Source: Phycisphaerae bacterium
GTDB lineage: Bacteria > Planctomycetota > Phycisphaerae > Phycisphaerales > UBA1924
Reading direction: 5' to 3'
Assembly (NCBI GenBank): GCA_016793805.1
Contig: JAEUIZ010000031.1
Span: 1 to 64,000, forward strand
DNA length: 64,000 nucleotides
Numbering within the stretch: the first letter of the stretch is position 1; each line of letters starts with the position of its first letter. Made by a program: the position numbers and the translations under genes. Below, in pieces: positions 15,635 through 24,396 of this stretch. The notes under the pieces are model-generated. The model did not search any database. It was not told the DNA's origin and saw nothing but the letters and a program-made list of their open reading frames with translations.

Positions 15635-16807
15635 TCAGCCCTCGGAGGCCGCGCTCGCGCCGATCGAAGCGAGCCCGGCCGCGAGGTCATCGAGCACGAA
15701 GATCGGCTGCACCCCGGCCTCGGCGAAACGCTCGGCTCGCGCGACGCGTTCGATGGCTCGGGCCGATGCCTGCGGCGCGCGACGGGCGCGGGCGCGGTAG
15801 TGCTCATGGAGCATCCGGAAGAGCAAGCGTGCCGCCGCCTTGTTCGCGGCGTCCTTGCTCGCCGAGGGGTTCGCTTCGACCCATGCCTCGGACCATCCCG
15901 AGAGGAGTTTCACCGCCGAGGCGCCGAAGGAGAGCGGGAACCGCCCGTGGTCGGCCTCGGCGAGCATCGGGGTGAGCGTCGCGTGCCACTGCGTCAGCCC
16001 GGAGGAGAGTGCGAGGGCGGCCATCCCCGGCGAACCGCCCGAGAAGGTGAGGAGCCAATCGCGAGCGGCCGCGTCGAGGCCCGAAAGATCCAGGGTCTGG
16101 AGCCACCGGCCCATGCTCGGGGGATCGAGCGGGGTGAAGGCGACGCGCTGGCACCGGCTTCGGATCGTGGCGAGAAGCCGATCCGGGCGCGACGTGACGA
16201 GCACGATGAGGCTGCCCACCGGGGGCTCCTCGAGCGTCTTGAGCAGCGAGTTCTGCCCCGCGTCCTCGATGAGTTCCGCCTCGTCGATGAGGAACGCGCG
16301 CGTCGCCATCGATCCCGGGCGGCCCACGCGGGTCCGGGTCGCGGGCTCGATGAGGAACTCGTCCAGGACCGCTTTGGCGATGTTGCGCTGCTTGCCGTCG
16401 CGGACCTTCGCGTCGCGCGAGACCGAGGCGAGTTCCTTGGTGATGACGTGCAGGTCGGCCTCGTCGGCGTCGCCCTCGGCGGGGCGGAGCGCCAGCCGGG
16501 CGAACGCGAGCGCCGTGGTGAACTTGCCCACGCCCGCCGTGCCCTCGAAGACCCAGGCGTGGTGGAGCCGGCCCGAGGCCATGGCGCGCCGGAGCGTGGC
16601 GATCGCCTCGTCCTGGCCGATGATCGCGTCGAGGCCCAGCGTTGGGAGCCGCGGCAGGGGCTTGGCCTCGATCTGTTGCGGGGCCTTGGTGGTCGCGGCG
16701 CCGGTGGGCTTTGCCGACTTGCCCGCACGAGCGGACGGGGTGTTGGCCTTCGCGCTGATGGGCTTGGCGGACTTCTTGGGCGCCGGCTTGTCGGGCTTCT
16801 TGGCCAC
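15635..16807 (-). CDS. holB: DNA polymerase III delta-prime-like AAA+ protein
   Basis: A 390-residue clamp-loader-type ATPase. After a Lys/Pro/Ala-rich low-complexity N-terminus (about 55 residues) come LDAIIGQDEAIATLRRAM, HAWVFEGTAGVGKFTTA (Walker A), LIDEAELIEDAGQNSLLKTLEEPP-type Walker B/sensor region and TIRSRCQRV (the SRC motif near the arginine finger). This matches the delta-prime subunit, which loads the sliding clamp. The four-cysteine zinc module that follows Walker A in E. coli delta-prime is absent. The charged N-terminal tail is unusual. Neighbour tmk is not present. Confidence 0.85.
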   Translation of the reverse strand: MAKKPDKPAPKKSAKPISAKANTPSARAGKSAKPTGAATTKAPQQIEAKPLPRLPTLGLDAIIGQDEAIATLRRAMASGRLHHAWVFEGTAGVGKFTTALAFARLALRPAEGDADEADLHVITKELASVSRDAKVRDGKQRNIAKAVLDEFLIEPATRTRVGRPGSMATRAFLIDEAELIEDAGQNSLLKTLEEPPVGSLIVLVTSRPDRLLATIRSRCQRVAFTPLDPPSMGRWLQTLDLSGLDAAARDWLLTFSGGSPGMAALALSSGLTQWHATLTPMLAEADHGRFPLSFGASAVKLLSGWSEAWVEANPSASKDAANKAAARLLFRMLHEHYRARARRAPQASARAIERVARAERFAEAGVQPIFVLDDLAAGLASIGASAASEG

Positions 16808-16825
16808 GAGGGAGCGTAGGGCGCG

Positions 16826-17782
16826 CTAGGGGACGGCCTGATCGAGGATCATGGCCACGGCGCGTCCGGCGTCGTCGTTGCGTGCCAGGGCCAAGTCTCG
16901 AGCGGTGCGGCCGTCGGGGGCCTTCAGGCCCGCGGGCGCGCCGGCGTTGAGCAGCAGAAGGACCTTCTCGGTGCTCCCCAGCGCGGCGGCCTTCATGAGG
17001 GGGGAGAGCCCGGCCTTGTCGACGACGGCCGCGTCGGCCTTGGCCTGGAGGAGGCGATCGAGAAGGCTCGGCGTCGCGGGCCCGTCCGCCGCGAGCGCGA
17101 TCGCTGTCCACCCCTGGTCGTCGGCCGCGTTGACGGATGCGCCACCGGCGAGGAGGGCCGCGGCGGCGGCGTCGTGACCGGCGGCGACCGCGAGCATGAG
17201 GGCGGTGCGCCCGGAGGCGTCGCGCGCGTCGATTCCCGCATTGGCGCGGAGGATCGCGTCGATGGCCGCGGTGCTCCCGATCGACGCGGCCTCGTGGAGC
17301 GCGGTGCGCTCGTTCGGGCCGGCCTGGTCGACCGATGCGCCGGCGGCGAGGAGCATCTCGACGAGGGCCGAGTCGCCGGTCTGGGCGGCCGCAACGAGCA
17401 CGGGGAGACCGGCCAAGGGTCCTTCGGTCGCTGGACGGGAGAGGTCGGGCTTGGAGGCGAGGGCGGCGCGGACGGCGGCGGCGTCTCGGGCGGCGATGGC
17501 GGCGAACACGGCGGCCGCGGGGTTCGGCCCGCTGTCGGCGCTCGGGGGCGGCGTGGGTTGTTTCGCGGGCGGCGTGAGATCGGGGGATGCGGGCTTCGGG
17601 GCGCCGCCAGGCCGGCCCTTGTCAGCAGCGCTCGACGGCGAGGGCGACCCGATCATCCCGATGACGTAGAAGAGGATGAGCCCGGCGGCGAGCATGAGGA
17701 CCGCGATGGTGATGAGGAGCGTGGGCGGGCGCGAGACCGCGCCGCGTCGCGTCGCCGACCGACTGAGGCTGGCCCGCGGCAT
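16826..17782 (-). CDS. Membrane-anchored ankyrin-repeat protein (second of pair)
   Basis: A 318-residue protein with one N-terminal membrane helix (TLLITIAVLMLAAGLILFYV, about residues 21-40) and a Pro-rich linker. Five to six ankyrin repeats follow from about residue 105 (NERTALHEAASIGST, SGRTALMLAVAAGHD, AGLSPLMKAAALGST, DGRTARDLALAR). The repeats should face the periplasm if the helix is a signal anchor. The ATG at 17782 overlaps the stop of the preceding ankyrin gene by one base (TGATG). It is a paralogue of that gene in the same operon as an EF-G-like GTPase. A role in protein binding is likely; the partner is unknown. Confidence 0.83.
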   Translation of the reverse strand: MPRASLSRSATRRGAVSRPPTLLITIAVLMLAAGLILFYVIGMIGSPSPSSAADKGRPGGAPKPASPDLTPPAKQPTPPPSADSGPNPAAAVFAAIAARDAAAVRAALASKPDLSRPATEGPLAGLPVLVAAAQTGDSALVEMLLAAGASVDQAGPNERTALHEAASIGSTAAIDAILRANAGIDARDASGRTALMLAVAAGHDAAAAALLAGGASVNAADDQGWTAIALAADGPATPSLLDRLLQAKADAAVVDKAGLSPLMKAAALGSTEKVLLLLNAGAPAGLKAPDGRTARDLALARNDDAGRAVAMILDQAVP

Positions 17783-18669
17783 CACTGGCCCGCCTGCGCC
17801 AGAAGGCTGACGCACCGCTCGCCCGCTTCGTCCTTCCCGCGCGAGGCGGCCCAGTCCATCGCGGTGCGTCCGTCGGCATCCTTGAGCCCGGGCCTCGCGC
17901 CGGCGTTGAGGAGGGCCACGCACTTGTCGAAGTTGCCGGCCTCGGCGGCCCGCATGAGCGGGGTCACGCCCTCGCGGCTGGCGTGGTTGGGGTCGGCGCC
18001 GGCCTCGAGCAGCATCTGCACGACAGCGGTGGGGGACTCGTCGCTGGCGGCGGCCAGGCCCAGGGCCGTGTGCCCGTCCTCGTTGATCGGCGTGAGGGAG
18101 GCGCCCGCGGCGAGGAGTGCCCGGACCTTGGATGGGTCGCCCGCGCGGGCGGCGTTCATCAGGGCCGTCTCGCCCCACTTGTTGCGGGCCTCGACGCGGG
18201 CCTTGGCCTGGAGGAGTGCGGCGAGGTTGTCGGCGTCGCCGCGGGCGGCGGCGAGCATGACCGGGGTCATCCCCTGGGCATCGGCGGCGTCCGCGTCCGC
18301 TCCCTTGGCCAGCAGCGTGCGGACCACGTCGGGCGTGGACTGCATGGCGGCGTAGGCGAGCAGGGTCATCTGGCGGCGGCTGCCGTCGATGAGGTTGAGG
18401 TGCGCGTTGATATCCGGGACGCGCTCGAGGGCCTTCTGGAGGGAGGCCGCGTCGCCGGCGTCGAGGGCGGATCGCAGCGCCGCGATGGGCATGGCCTGCC
18501 CGGCCGTCCCGGCGGGCGCGCCGCGCACCGGCGCGGGCTGCGCGAGGCTCTTGGTGAGGTCCTGGATGACGTACATCAGGGCCGCGCCGCTGACGAGCAG
18601 GGCGATGACGACGAGCCAGAGCGCCAGGGGCTGTCGGCGTGTGAGGGTCTCGGTGCCGGGCATGGTCAA
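17782..18669 (-). CDS. Membrane-anchored ankyrin-repeat protein (first of pair)
   Basis: A 295-residue protein with an N-terminal membrane helix (ALWLVVIALLVSGAALMYVI, about residues 16-35) and about six ankyrin repeats (QGMTPVMLAAARGDA, WGETALMNAARAGDP, DGHTALGLAAASDES, EGVTPLMRAAEAGNF, DGRTAMDWAAS). The ATG at 18669 overlaps the EF-G-like stop by four bases (ATGA); an ATG two codons later is also possible. The pair of ankyrin genes looks like a tandem duplication. Translational coupling to a GTPase gene implies coordinated dosage. Confidence 0.85.
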   Translation of the reverse strand: MTMPGTETLTRRQPLALWLVVIALLVSGAALMYVIQDLTKSLAQPAPVRGAPAGTAGQAMPIAALRSALDAGDAASLQKALERVPDINAHLNLIDGSRRQMTLLAYAAMQSTPDVVRTLLAKGADADAADAQGMTPVMLAAARGDADNLAALLQAKARVEARNKWGETALMNAARAGDPSKVRALLAAGASLTPINEDGHTALGLAAASDESPTAVVQMLLEAGADPNHASREGVTPLMRAAEAGNFDKCVALLNAGARPGLKDADGRTAMDWAASRGKDEAGERCVSLLAQAGQ

Positions 18670-20771
18670 TCCTCCTCGGCCTTGGGCTTGTAGGCGGCGA
18701 CAACGTCCTGCTGGATATGCGGCGGGGTGTGCTCGTCGTGGCTGTAGTCCATGGTGAACGAGGCCTGTCCGCCGGTCATGGACTTGAGTTCGTTGGAGTA
18801 GTTGTGGAGTTCGCCCAGGGGCGCGATGGCGCGGACGACGCAGGTGTCGCCGGTGACCTGCGAGTCCTGGACGCGGCCGCGCTTGGTGGACATGTGCCCG
18901 GCGAGGTCGCCCATGTATCGGCTGGGCGCGGTGATCTCGACGACGACGTAGGGCTCGAGGAGTTTGGGCCGGGCCTTGGAGACGGCGTCGATGAAGGCGC
19001 GCTTTCCGGCGGTGACGAAGGCGATCTCCTTGCTGTCCACGTCGTGGTACTTCCCGTCGTAGAGCGCGACGCGGACGCCGGTCATGGGGTATCCCGCGAT
19101 GGCGCCGTCGTGCATGACCTGGCGGACGCCCTTCTCGACGGCGGGCCAGAACTGCCTGGGGACGCTCCCTCCGACAACCTCGGAGACGAACTCGAAGCCC
19201 TCGGGATGGTCGGGGGGCAGGGGCTGGATGCGGAGGTACACCTCGCCGAACTGTCCCGCGCCGCCGGTCTGCTTCTTGTGGCGGTGGTGCCCGTCGGCCT
19301 TGGCGGTGATGGTCTCCTTGTACGCCGTCTTGGGGACGCTGGTGGTCAGTTCGATGTTGTACTGCTGCTTGAGCCGTTCGAGGATGACACGGAGGTGCAA
19401 CTCCCCCAGCCCGCGGATGACCGTCTGCTTCGTCGCCGCGATGCGATCGACCTTGAAGCAGGGGTCGTCCTCCTGGAGTTTGGCGCAGGCGCCCGCGAAC
19501 TTGGTCTCGTCGGCGTGGTTCTTGAGTTCCACCGCGAGGCCGAACATGGGCTTGGGCAGGGCCAGCGGCGTGAGGTGCACGCTGTCGTGCTCGTGCGAGT
19601 CGTGGAGCACGGCGTTGAAGTGGACTTCCTCGATCTTGGCGACGGCGCCGATCTCGCCCGGGCCGAGTTCCTGGACCTCGGTGTGGTCCTTGCCCTGGAG
19701 TTTGAAGAGGTGCCCGATGCGGACGGGCTTCTTGTGGTCGTTGATGAGCAGTTCGCCCTTGGTCTTGACCGTCCCGGAGTGCACGCGGAAGTACGCGAGT
19801 TTCCCGACGAAGGGGTCGATCGTGACCTTGAAGACGTGGGCGATGGTCTTGGCCGCGGGGTCGGGCGACGGATTGAACTCGATCTCCGACTCCGCCGCCT
19901 CGCCCGAGGGGGCCACCGGGCGATAGAGGAACTCAGGCGGGTTCACCTCCGTCGGCGCGGGACAGAGGTCGGCGAAGACGTGCAGCAGGTCCTCGGCACC
20001 CAGCCCGGTCTTGCCCGACACGAAGCAGATCGGGACCAGGTGCGCCTCGCCCAGGCACTTCTCGAACGCGCGGTGCAGGTCCGCGGGGTCGAACGCCTCG
20101 CCCTTCTCCAGGTACGTTTCCATCAGGGTCTCTTCGACCTCGACGATCTGCTCGATGATCGCCTTGTGCGCCTCGCGGACGCTGGAGAAGTCCGTCGCGT
20201 CGCCCTCGGCGTCGCTCCCGTCGTGGTCAAAGACGTTGATGATCTTCTTCCCGCCGCCCGAGGGCAGGTTGATCGGGAGGCACTCCGGCCCGAACTGCTC
20301 GCGGAGGCGCTCGACGAGCCCCTCGAGGTCGGCGTCGGCGGACTCGATCTTGTTCACGATGATGAGCCGCGGGATCTTGCGGTCCTTGGCGATCGCCATG
20401 AGCCGGCGCGTCCCGGACTCGACCCCGCGGACCGCGTCCACGACGACGGCGACGGTCTCGACGGCGGGCATGGCCGCGATCGCGTGCCCGATGAAGTCGG
20501 AGAGGCCCGGGGAGTCGATCAGGTTGATCGTGTGCCCGTGGAAGTCGAAGTGCATCACCGCCGCCTGGAGCGAATGCTTGTGGTGCTTCTCGGTGTCGAG
20601 GTAGTCGCTGACGGTCGTGCCCTCCTCGACCGTGCCCATCTTCTTGAGCGCGCCCGCGGTGAAAAGCAGACGCTCGACCAGGGTTGTCTTGCCCGAGTAA
20701 CTGTGCCCGCACAGGAGGATGTTGCGGATGTTCTCGGGCTTGGTTGGGTGGGTCGCGGCATGCACGGACAT
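18666..20771 (-). CDS. EF-G-like translation-factor GTPase (divergent paralogue)
   Basis: A 701-residue GTPase with EF-G architecture: G domain, domain II (VFKVTIDPFVGKLAYFRVHSG), domain III, domain IV (GQFGEVYLRIQPL...GGSVPRQFWPAVEKGV) and domain V (GDLAGHMSTKRGRVQDSQ). The G1 loop is GHSYSGKTT (residues 22-30) instead of AHIDAGKTT, G3 is DSPG instead of DTPG and G4 is NKIE. These changes mark the EF-G-like side family found beside a canonical fusA in many bacteria. Such proteins may work in ribosome recycling or stress translation. CAGGAGAG precedes the ATG. It heads an operon with two ankyrin proteins. Confidence 0.88.
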   Translation of the reverse strand: MSVHAATHPTKPENIRNILLCGHSYSGKTTLVERLLFTAGALKKMGTVEEGTTVSDYLDTEKHHKHSLQAAVMHFDFHGHTINLIDSPGLSDFIGHAIAAMPAVETVAVVVDAVRGVESGTRRLMAIAKDRKIPRLIIVNKIESADADLEGLVERLREQFGPECLPINLPSGGGKKIINVFDHDGSDAEGDATDFSSVREAHKAIIEQIVEVEETLMETYLEKGEAFDPADLHRAFEKCLGEAHLVPICFVSGKTGLGAEDLLHVFADLCPAPTEVNPPEFLYRPVAPSGEAAESEIEFNPSPDPAAKTIAHVFKVTIDPFVGKLAYFRVHSGTVKTKGELLINDHKKPVRIGHLFKLQGKDHTEVQELGPGEIGAVAKIEEVHFNAVLHDSHEHDSVHLTPLALPKPMFGLAVELKNHADETKFAGACAKLQEDDPCFKVDRIAATKQTVIRGLGELHLRVILERLKQQYNIELTTSVPKTAYKETITAKADGHHRHKKQTGGAGQFGEVYLRIQPLPPDHPEGFEFVSEVVGGSVPRQFWPAVEKGVRQVMHDGAIAGYPMTGVRVALYDGKYHDVDSKEIAFVTAGKRAFIDAVSKARPKLLEPYVVVEITAPSRYMGDLAGHMSTKRGRVQDSQVTGDTCVVRAIAPLGELHNYSNELKSMTGGQASFTMDYSHDEHTPPHIQQDVVAAYKPKAEED

Positions 20772-20859
20772 AGGGGCTCTCCTGCGCGTCCCGGGGCGTC
20801 CGGGGACGTGGCGTGAACGGACTGGCAGTGTAAGGCCGATCCGCTCGCGTGTCCCGTGC

Positions 20860-21342
20860 TCAACCGATCGGTTCGGGCCGCGGAGGGGTCGCCCCGTGCC
20901 CGCATTCGGGGCACGGGCCGGACAGGCCGCCGAGGTCGTATCGGCACCGCGGGCACTCGCCCGGCTTGGGGCGGCGCCACCGCCAGAAACTCCAGCCAGT
21001 CAGCGAGCCCAGCACGAGCGTCGGGATCCAGAGCGGGAGGATGAACACTCGCCAGGAGGTCGCGCCGGCGGCCCAGATCGAGGTGTGCGGGAGCCAGCGG
21101 ACGCGCAGCGGGCCGTCGCGGCGGGACCACTGCCACTCCGGCGGGACGCGCTCGGGACTCAGCCGGCTCAGCGGATCATCCACCAGCGTCGTAGTCAGCC
21201 GCACGACGCCGGCGTCGATGCGCACGATCGCGCCCGAGCGCCAATGGGTCAGGTTGAACCACATCGAGCCGACGAGGAGGACGAGCGTGGCGACGGTGAG
21301 CGCCAGCCCGATCCACTTCGCGCTCGCCCGGAGACGTGCCAT
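20860..21342 (-). CDS. Membrane protein with C-terminal zinc ribbon
   Basis: A 160-residue protein with a membrane helix at residues 10-30 (IGLALTVATLVLLVGSMWF), a loop domain and a second helix (VFILPLWIPTLVLGSLTGWSF). It ends in the zinc ribbon CPRCRYDLGGLSGPCPECG. This architecture is frequent in Phycisphaerae and other Planctomycetota and supports the taxonomic call. No function is established for it. It is separated by 88 bases from the EF-G-like gene on the same strand. Confidence 0.75.
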   Translation of the reverse strand: MARLRASAKWIGLALTVATLVLLVGSMWFNLTHWRSGAIVRIDAGVVRLTTTLVDDPLSRLSPERVPPEWQWSRRDGPLRVRWLPHTSIWAAGATSWRVFILPLWIPTLVLGSLTGWSFWRWRRPKPGECPRCRYDLGGLSGPCPECGHGATPPRPEPIG

Positions 21343-21419
21343 GGGGCAAGGCTATGAGCGACGGGACCAGGGCGCTCGGGCGCCGCGGTCCGGGGTTGGG
21401 GGCGCGACGCGTGCGGTTC

Positions 21420-22184
21420 CTAGAACGCCCACGCGAGGAGCGCGAAGTACTCGAAGTCGTTGCGGCTCCGGCCCGGGCCGGGCGAGGCGTCGTAGCGGTC
21501 CTCGATCCCCAGTTTGAGGGTCATCTTGTTCTTGGGATCGACGAGGTACTCGTACCCCGCCTTGCCCACCACTCGATAGTCGGGCCACTCGATGAGGTCC
21601 GGGTAGTAGTCCACGGTGGCGAACACCTTCTGGCGATCATCGAACTTGTGCGAGAAGTCGATCCCGAGGATGCCTTCCGGATGTATCCGGTTGTCGCGCC
21701 CCCCGAACTCTCGGAACGCGCCCACGCCGACCCGGCCCACCAGCAGCGTCGAGTCGCTGTCGATGAAGGCGTACCCGATGCCGACCCCGGCGCTCACGCG
21801 ATGGTCCCAGTCCTGGAAGTCGTCGTACTCGTACACGGCCTGCGCGAACGCGCGCCAGGGGGAGCCCTTCTCGAAGATCCAGTCGTTGCGGCCGCTGGCC
21901 TCGAACCGGTTGCTCGTCACGTCGCCCTCGCGCGTCGCGCGGGTGTAGACCGCGCCGAACTTGGTGACCATGAGGTCCGTCTTGCGCTCGGCGCCGACGC
22001 CCGCGCGGAAGTTGAAGTTCTCCGAGTTGCCCGAGGCGCCGTTGAGCCCCAGTTCAAAGCCTCCCGCCCATCCCTCCCAGAACGAGTCGGGCTGCGGCGG
22101 AGGCGGGGGGGGCGTGGCGGCGTCCTGCGCGCACGCCGCCGAGACGCCGGCGAGGACGGTGACGATCGAGATGAACTGACGCAT
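21420..22184 (-). CDS. DUF481-family outer-membrane protein
   Basis: A 254-residue exported protein. The ATG at 22184 follows GAAAGGAACGTGCC; an upstream in-frame extension is rejected for lack of homology. The signal peptide ends near SAACAQ, then a Pro-rich linker. The rest is alternating beta strands ending in an aromatic residue (FEYFALLAWAF), with the DUF481 start GWAGGFELGLNGASGNSE and repeated barrel hairpins. DUF481 (YdiY-like) proteins are salt-induced outer-membrane barrels. The neighbour mscL, an osmotic safety valve on the same strand, fits an osmotic-stress context, but this is inference. Confidence 0.82.
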   Translation of the reverse strand: MRQFISIVTVLAGVSAACAQDAATPPPPPPQPDSFWEGWAGGFELGLNGASGNSENFNFRAGVGAERKTDLMVTKFGAVYTRATREGDVTSNRFEASGRNDWIFEKGSPWRAFAQAVYEYDDFQDWDHRVSAGVGIGYAFIDSDSTLLVGRVGVGAFREFGGRDNRIHPEGILGIDFSHKFDDRQKVFATVDYYPDLIEWPDYRVVGKAGYEYLVDPKNKMTLKLGIEDRYDASPGPGRSRNDFEYFALLAWAF

Positions 22185-22302
22185 GGCACGTTCCTTTCGT
22201 TGCGTGGGTCGGGGGACGATGGGCGCGAGGGAAGGGCAGAGACCGACAGCAGACGGCAATCGCCGCGGCGTGGACGGACGACTCGGGGACCGGGGCTCGG
22301 CG

Positions 22303-22716
22303 CTATCGCTTCTTCAGCGCGTCGCGGATCTCGGTGAGCAGCAGCACCTCGGCGCTCGGGCCTGGAGGCGGGGCGGCTTCCTTCTCCTTCTCGAAGCGCT
22401 TCTTCGCCGTGTTGAGCAGTTTGATCATCACGAAGATGGCGAACGCCAGGATGATGAAGTTGATGACGATGGTGATGAAGTTGCCGTAGTTGAGAAAGTT
22501 GTCCGCCGACGCGGGGTCCGCGGGGTCCTTGGCCTTGAGCAGGATCTTCATCGACGAGAAGTCGGCCTTCCCGGCGATGCCCACGATGGGCATGATCACG
22601 TCCTTGATGAGCGAGTTGACAATGGTGCCAAACGCGCCGCCGATGATGACGCCCACGGCCATGTCGACGACGTTGCCCTTGAGCGCGAACTCACGGAACT
22701 CCCTGAGGATGCCCAT
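22303..22716 (-). CDS. mscL: Large-conductance mechanosensitive channel MscL
   Basis: MscL opens under membrane tension and releases solutes during osmotic downshock. The 137-residue protein has the N-terminal amphipathic helix (MGILREFREFALKGNVVD), TM1 with the constriction pattern AVGVIIGGAFGTIVNSLIKD, a periplasmic loop, TM2 (FITIVINFIILAFAIFVMIK) and the charged C-terminal helix (AEVLLLTEIRDALKKR). Length is normal. GCAAGGAGATTCGC lies before the ATG. A likely promoter at 22885-22912 gives a leader of about 160 bases. Confidence 0.96.
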   Translation of the reverse strand: MGILREFREFALKGNVVDMAVGVIIGGAFGTIVNSLIKDVIMPIVGIAGKADFSSMKILLKAKDPADPASADNFLNYGNFITIVINFIILAFAIFVMIKLLNTAKKRFEKEKEAAPPPGPSAEVLLLTEIRDALKKR

Positions 22717-22884
22717 GCGAATCTCCTTGCCCGCCCGTGCGGAACCCGTGCGAGCCTGGATCGGCCCGCGCGGCGGCCTCGGCCGCTCAGCCCACTGACC
22801 CCCAGGACACGCGACTGGATTGAGCCTCCGTGCCGCGGCGGGCAGAGTCGCCCGCGGACGTACGCCGTCCTCCCGAGGGCTCCT

Positions 22885-22912
22885 AAGATAGTGGCTGCGA
22901 AGTGAATGTCAA
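22885..22912 (-). promoter_or_regulatory. Sigma-70-like promoter reading toward mscL
   Basis: On the minus strand TTGACA (22912-22907) is followed after 16 bases by TATCTT (22890-22885), in a locally AT-richer patch downstream of the DUF418 gene stop. The only minus-strand gene it can serve directly is mscL, about 160 bases further on. The leader holds a GC-rich hairpin (around 22840-22862) but matches no riboswitch I know. Confidence 0.6.
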
Positions 22913-22971
22913 GCGCGACACGGGCGGCGCGCGGTGATGAGGCGAAGCCCTCAGATTCGGTTTCTGCGAGA

Positions 22972-24297
22972 TCACGACCTTGGTGCGTCCAACCGCATCG
23001 GCTGTCGCCGGCCGTACGCCAGCGTGCGCCAGAGCCACTCGGCGGGGCCGAAGCGGAAGCGAGCGACCCACCAGGGGCTCCATGCGAGTTGCAGGGCCCA
23101 CACGCCCACGACGAACGCGGCGAGTGTTCCGCGCTCGAACCGTCCGAAGAGCCCGAGGCCCCAGCCGTAGAAGATGAACGTGCAGATGAGCGACTGCGCG
23201 AGGTAGTTCGAGAGCGGGATCCGACCGACCGCCGCCAGGCGCGACAGCAGCGGTCGGAGCCAGCCGCGCCGCCAGGCGAGCATGACGAGCGCGACGTACC
23301 CGAGCGAGACGAGCACGCTGCCGACGTAGTTGAAGTGCATGCCCATGAGGTAGGCGTGCGGGATGTCGAAGCGCGCGCGAAGGAGGTCGTAGGCGCCGAT
23401 GGCGACGAGGGGCATGCCCAGGCCCAGCCCGACGAAGGCGAGTCGGCGGTAGAAGCGATCCGAGCGTTCCGCCGAGAAGACCCGGGCCTTCATCAGGGCC
23501 ATGCCCAGGAGCATGCAGCCGGTGATCCGCCAGCAGGTCATGGTGAGGAAGAGGAAGGTCTGCATGAGGACGGCGTGCTCGGCGTTGAGGCGGAGCGCGG
23601 AACCCGCCGAGCCCGACATCGCCTCGACTTCCTTTCGCATCGTGTCCGGCGAGGGCTTGATGTCGGACTCGACCTGAGTCCAGGTGTCGAGCATGTCGCG
23701 CTGGAGGTCGGTGGGCGTGCCGCCGGCGGCGAGGACCTCCTGCGCCTGCCTCGCCTGGTCGCGGGCGAATCCGAAGAACGCGCCGAAGCCGCTGCTGAGG
23801 ACCATGGTGACGGCCATGAGGAGCACGCCGAGCACGATGAGGCGCGACGGGCGGACGTTGCGCAAGGGGTAGAGCACGAGCCCGCAGAGGGCGTACGCGA
23901 CCAGGATGTCGCCGTACCACAAGAGGTACGCGTGGAGCATGCCGATGGCGAAGAGTACGAGCAGTCGGCGGTAGTAGAGGCTGGCGAAGCCCCCGAGCCG
24001 CCCCGACGCCGGGTCGGAGGCGCGCCGACCGATCAGCACCAGGCCGGCGCCAAAGAGCATCGAGAAGATCGTCATCATCTTGAGGTCGAAGAACTGGTGC
24101 GTGAACAGCCACCAGGCGAAGTTCCAGCCCGAGAGCGTGCCGGCATAGTCGGTTGCGGCCAGGGGGTCCATGTAGGCGGCCATGGGCAGGGCGAAGGCGC
24201 CGATGTTCATGGCGAGGATCCCGAGCACCGCGACTCCGCGCAGCGCGTCGACGGCCCCGAGGCGTTCGTGCGGGGCAACGGGTGAGGCGGTCGTCAT
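22972..24297 (-). CDS. DUF418-domain membrane protein
   Basis: A 441-residue protein with about nine membrane segments. The N-terminal signature (RLGAVDALRGVAVLGILAMN) and the C-terminal DUF418 region (GRIPLSNYLAQSLICTFIFY...GPAEWLWRTLAYG) are both present. Members such as YeiB are related to acyltransferase-3-type transporters; substrate unknown. The ATG at 24297 follows CCGGAGGTCTCGC. A longer upstream frame exists only as an antisense shadow of gltX. The gene is divergent from gltX with 99 bases between them. Confidence 0.88.
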   Translation of the reverse strand: MTTASPVAPHERLGAVDALRGVAVLGILAMNIGAFALPMAAYMDPLAATDYAGTLSGWNFAWWLFTHQFFDLKMMTIFSMLFGAGLVLIGRRASDPASGRLGGFASLYYRRLLVLFAIGMLHAYLLWYGDILVAYALCGLVLYPLRNVRPSRLIVLGVLLMAVTMVLSSGFGAFFGFARDQARQAQEVLAAGGTPTDLQRDMLDTWTQVESDIKPSPDTMRKEVEAMSGSAGSALRLNAEHAVLMQTFLFLTMTCWRITGCMLLGMALMKARVFSAERSDRFYRRLAFVGLGLGMPLVAIGAYDLLRARFDIPHAYLMGMHFNYVGSVLVSLGYVALVMLAWRRGWLRPLLSRLAAVGRIPLSNYLAQSLICTFIFYGWGLGLFGRFERGTLAAFVVGVWALQLAWSPWWVARFRFGPAEWLWRTLAYGRRQPMRLDAPRS

Positions 24298-24396
24298 GCG
24301 AGACCTCCGGGTGCGACACGCCGAATCGGCGAGATGGCGATTGTTGGGGGGATGGAGGGACGGGTTTCGGCGCAGAGCGGCCGTAGACTTCGCCCC

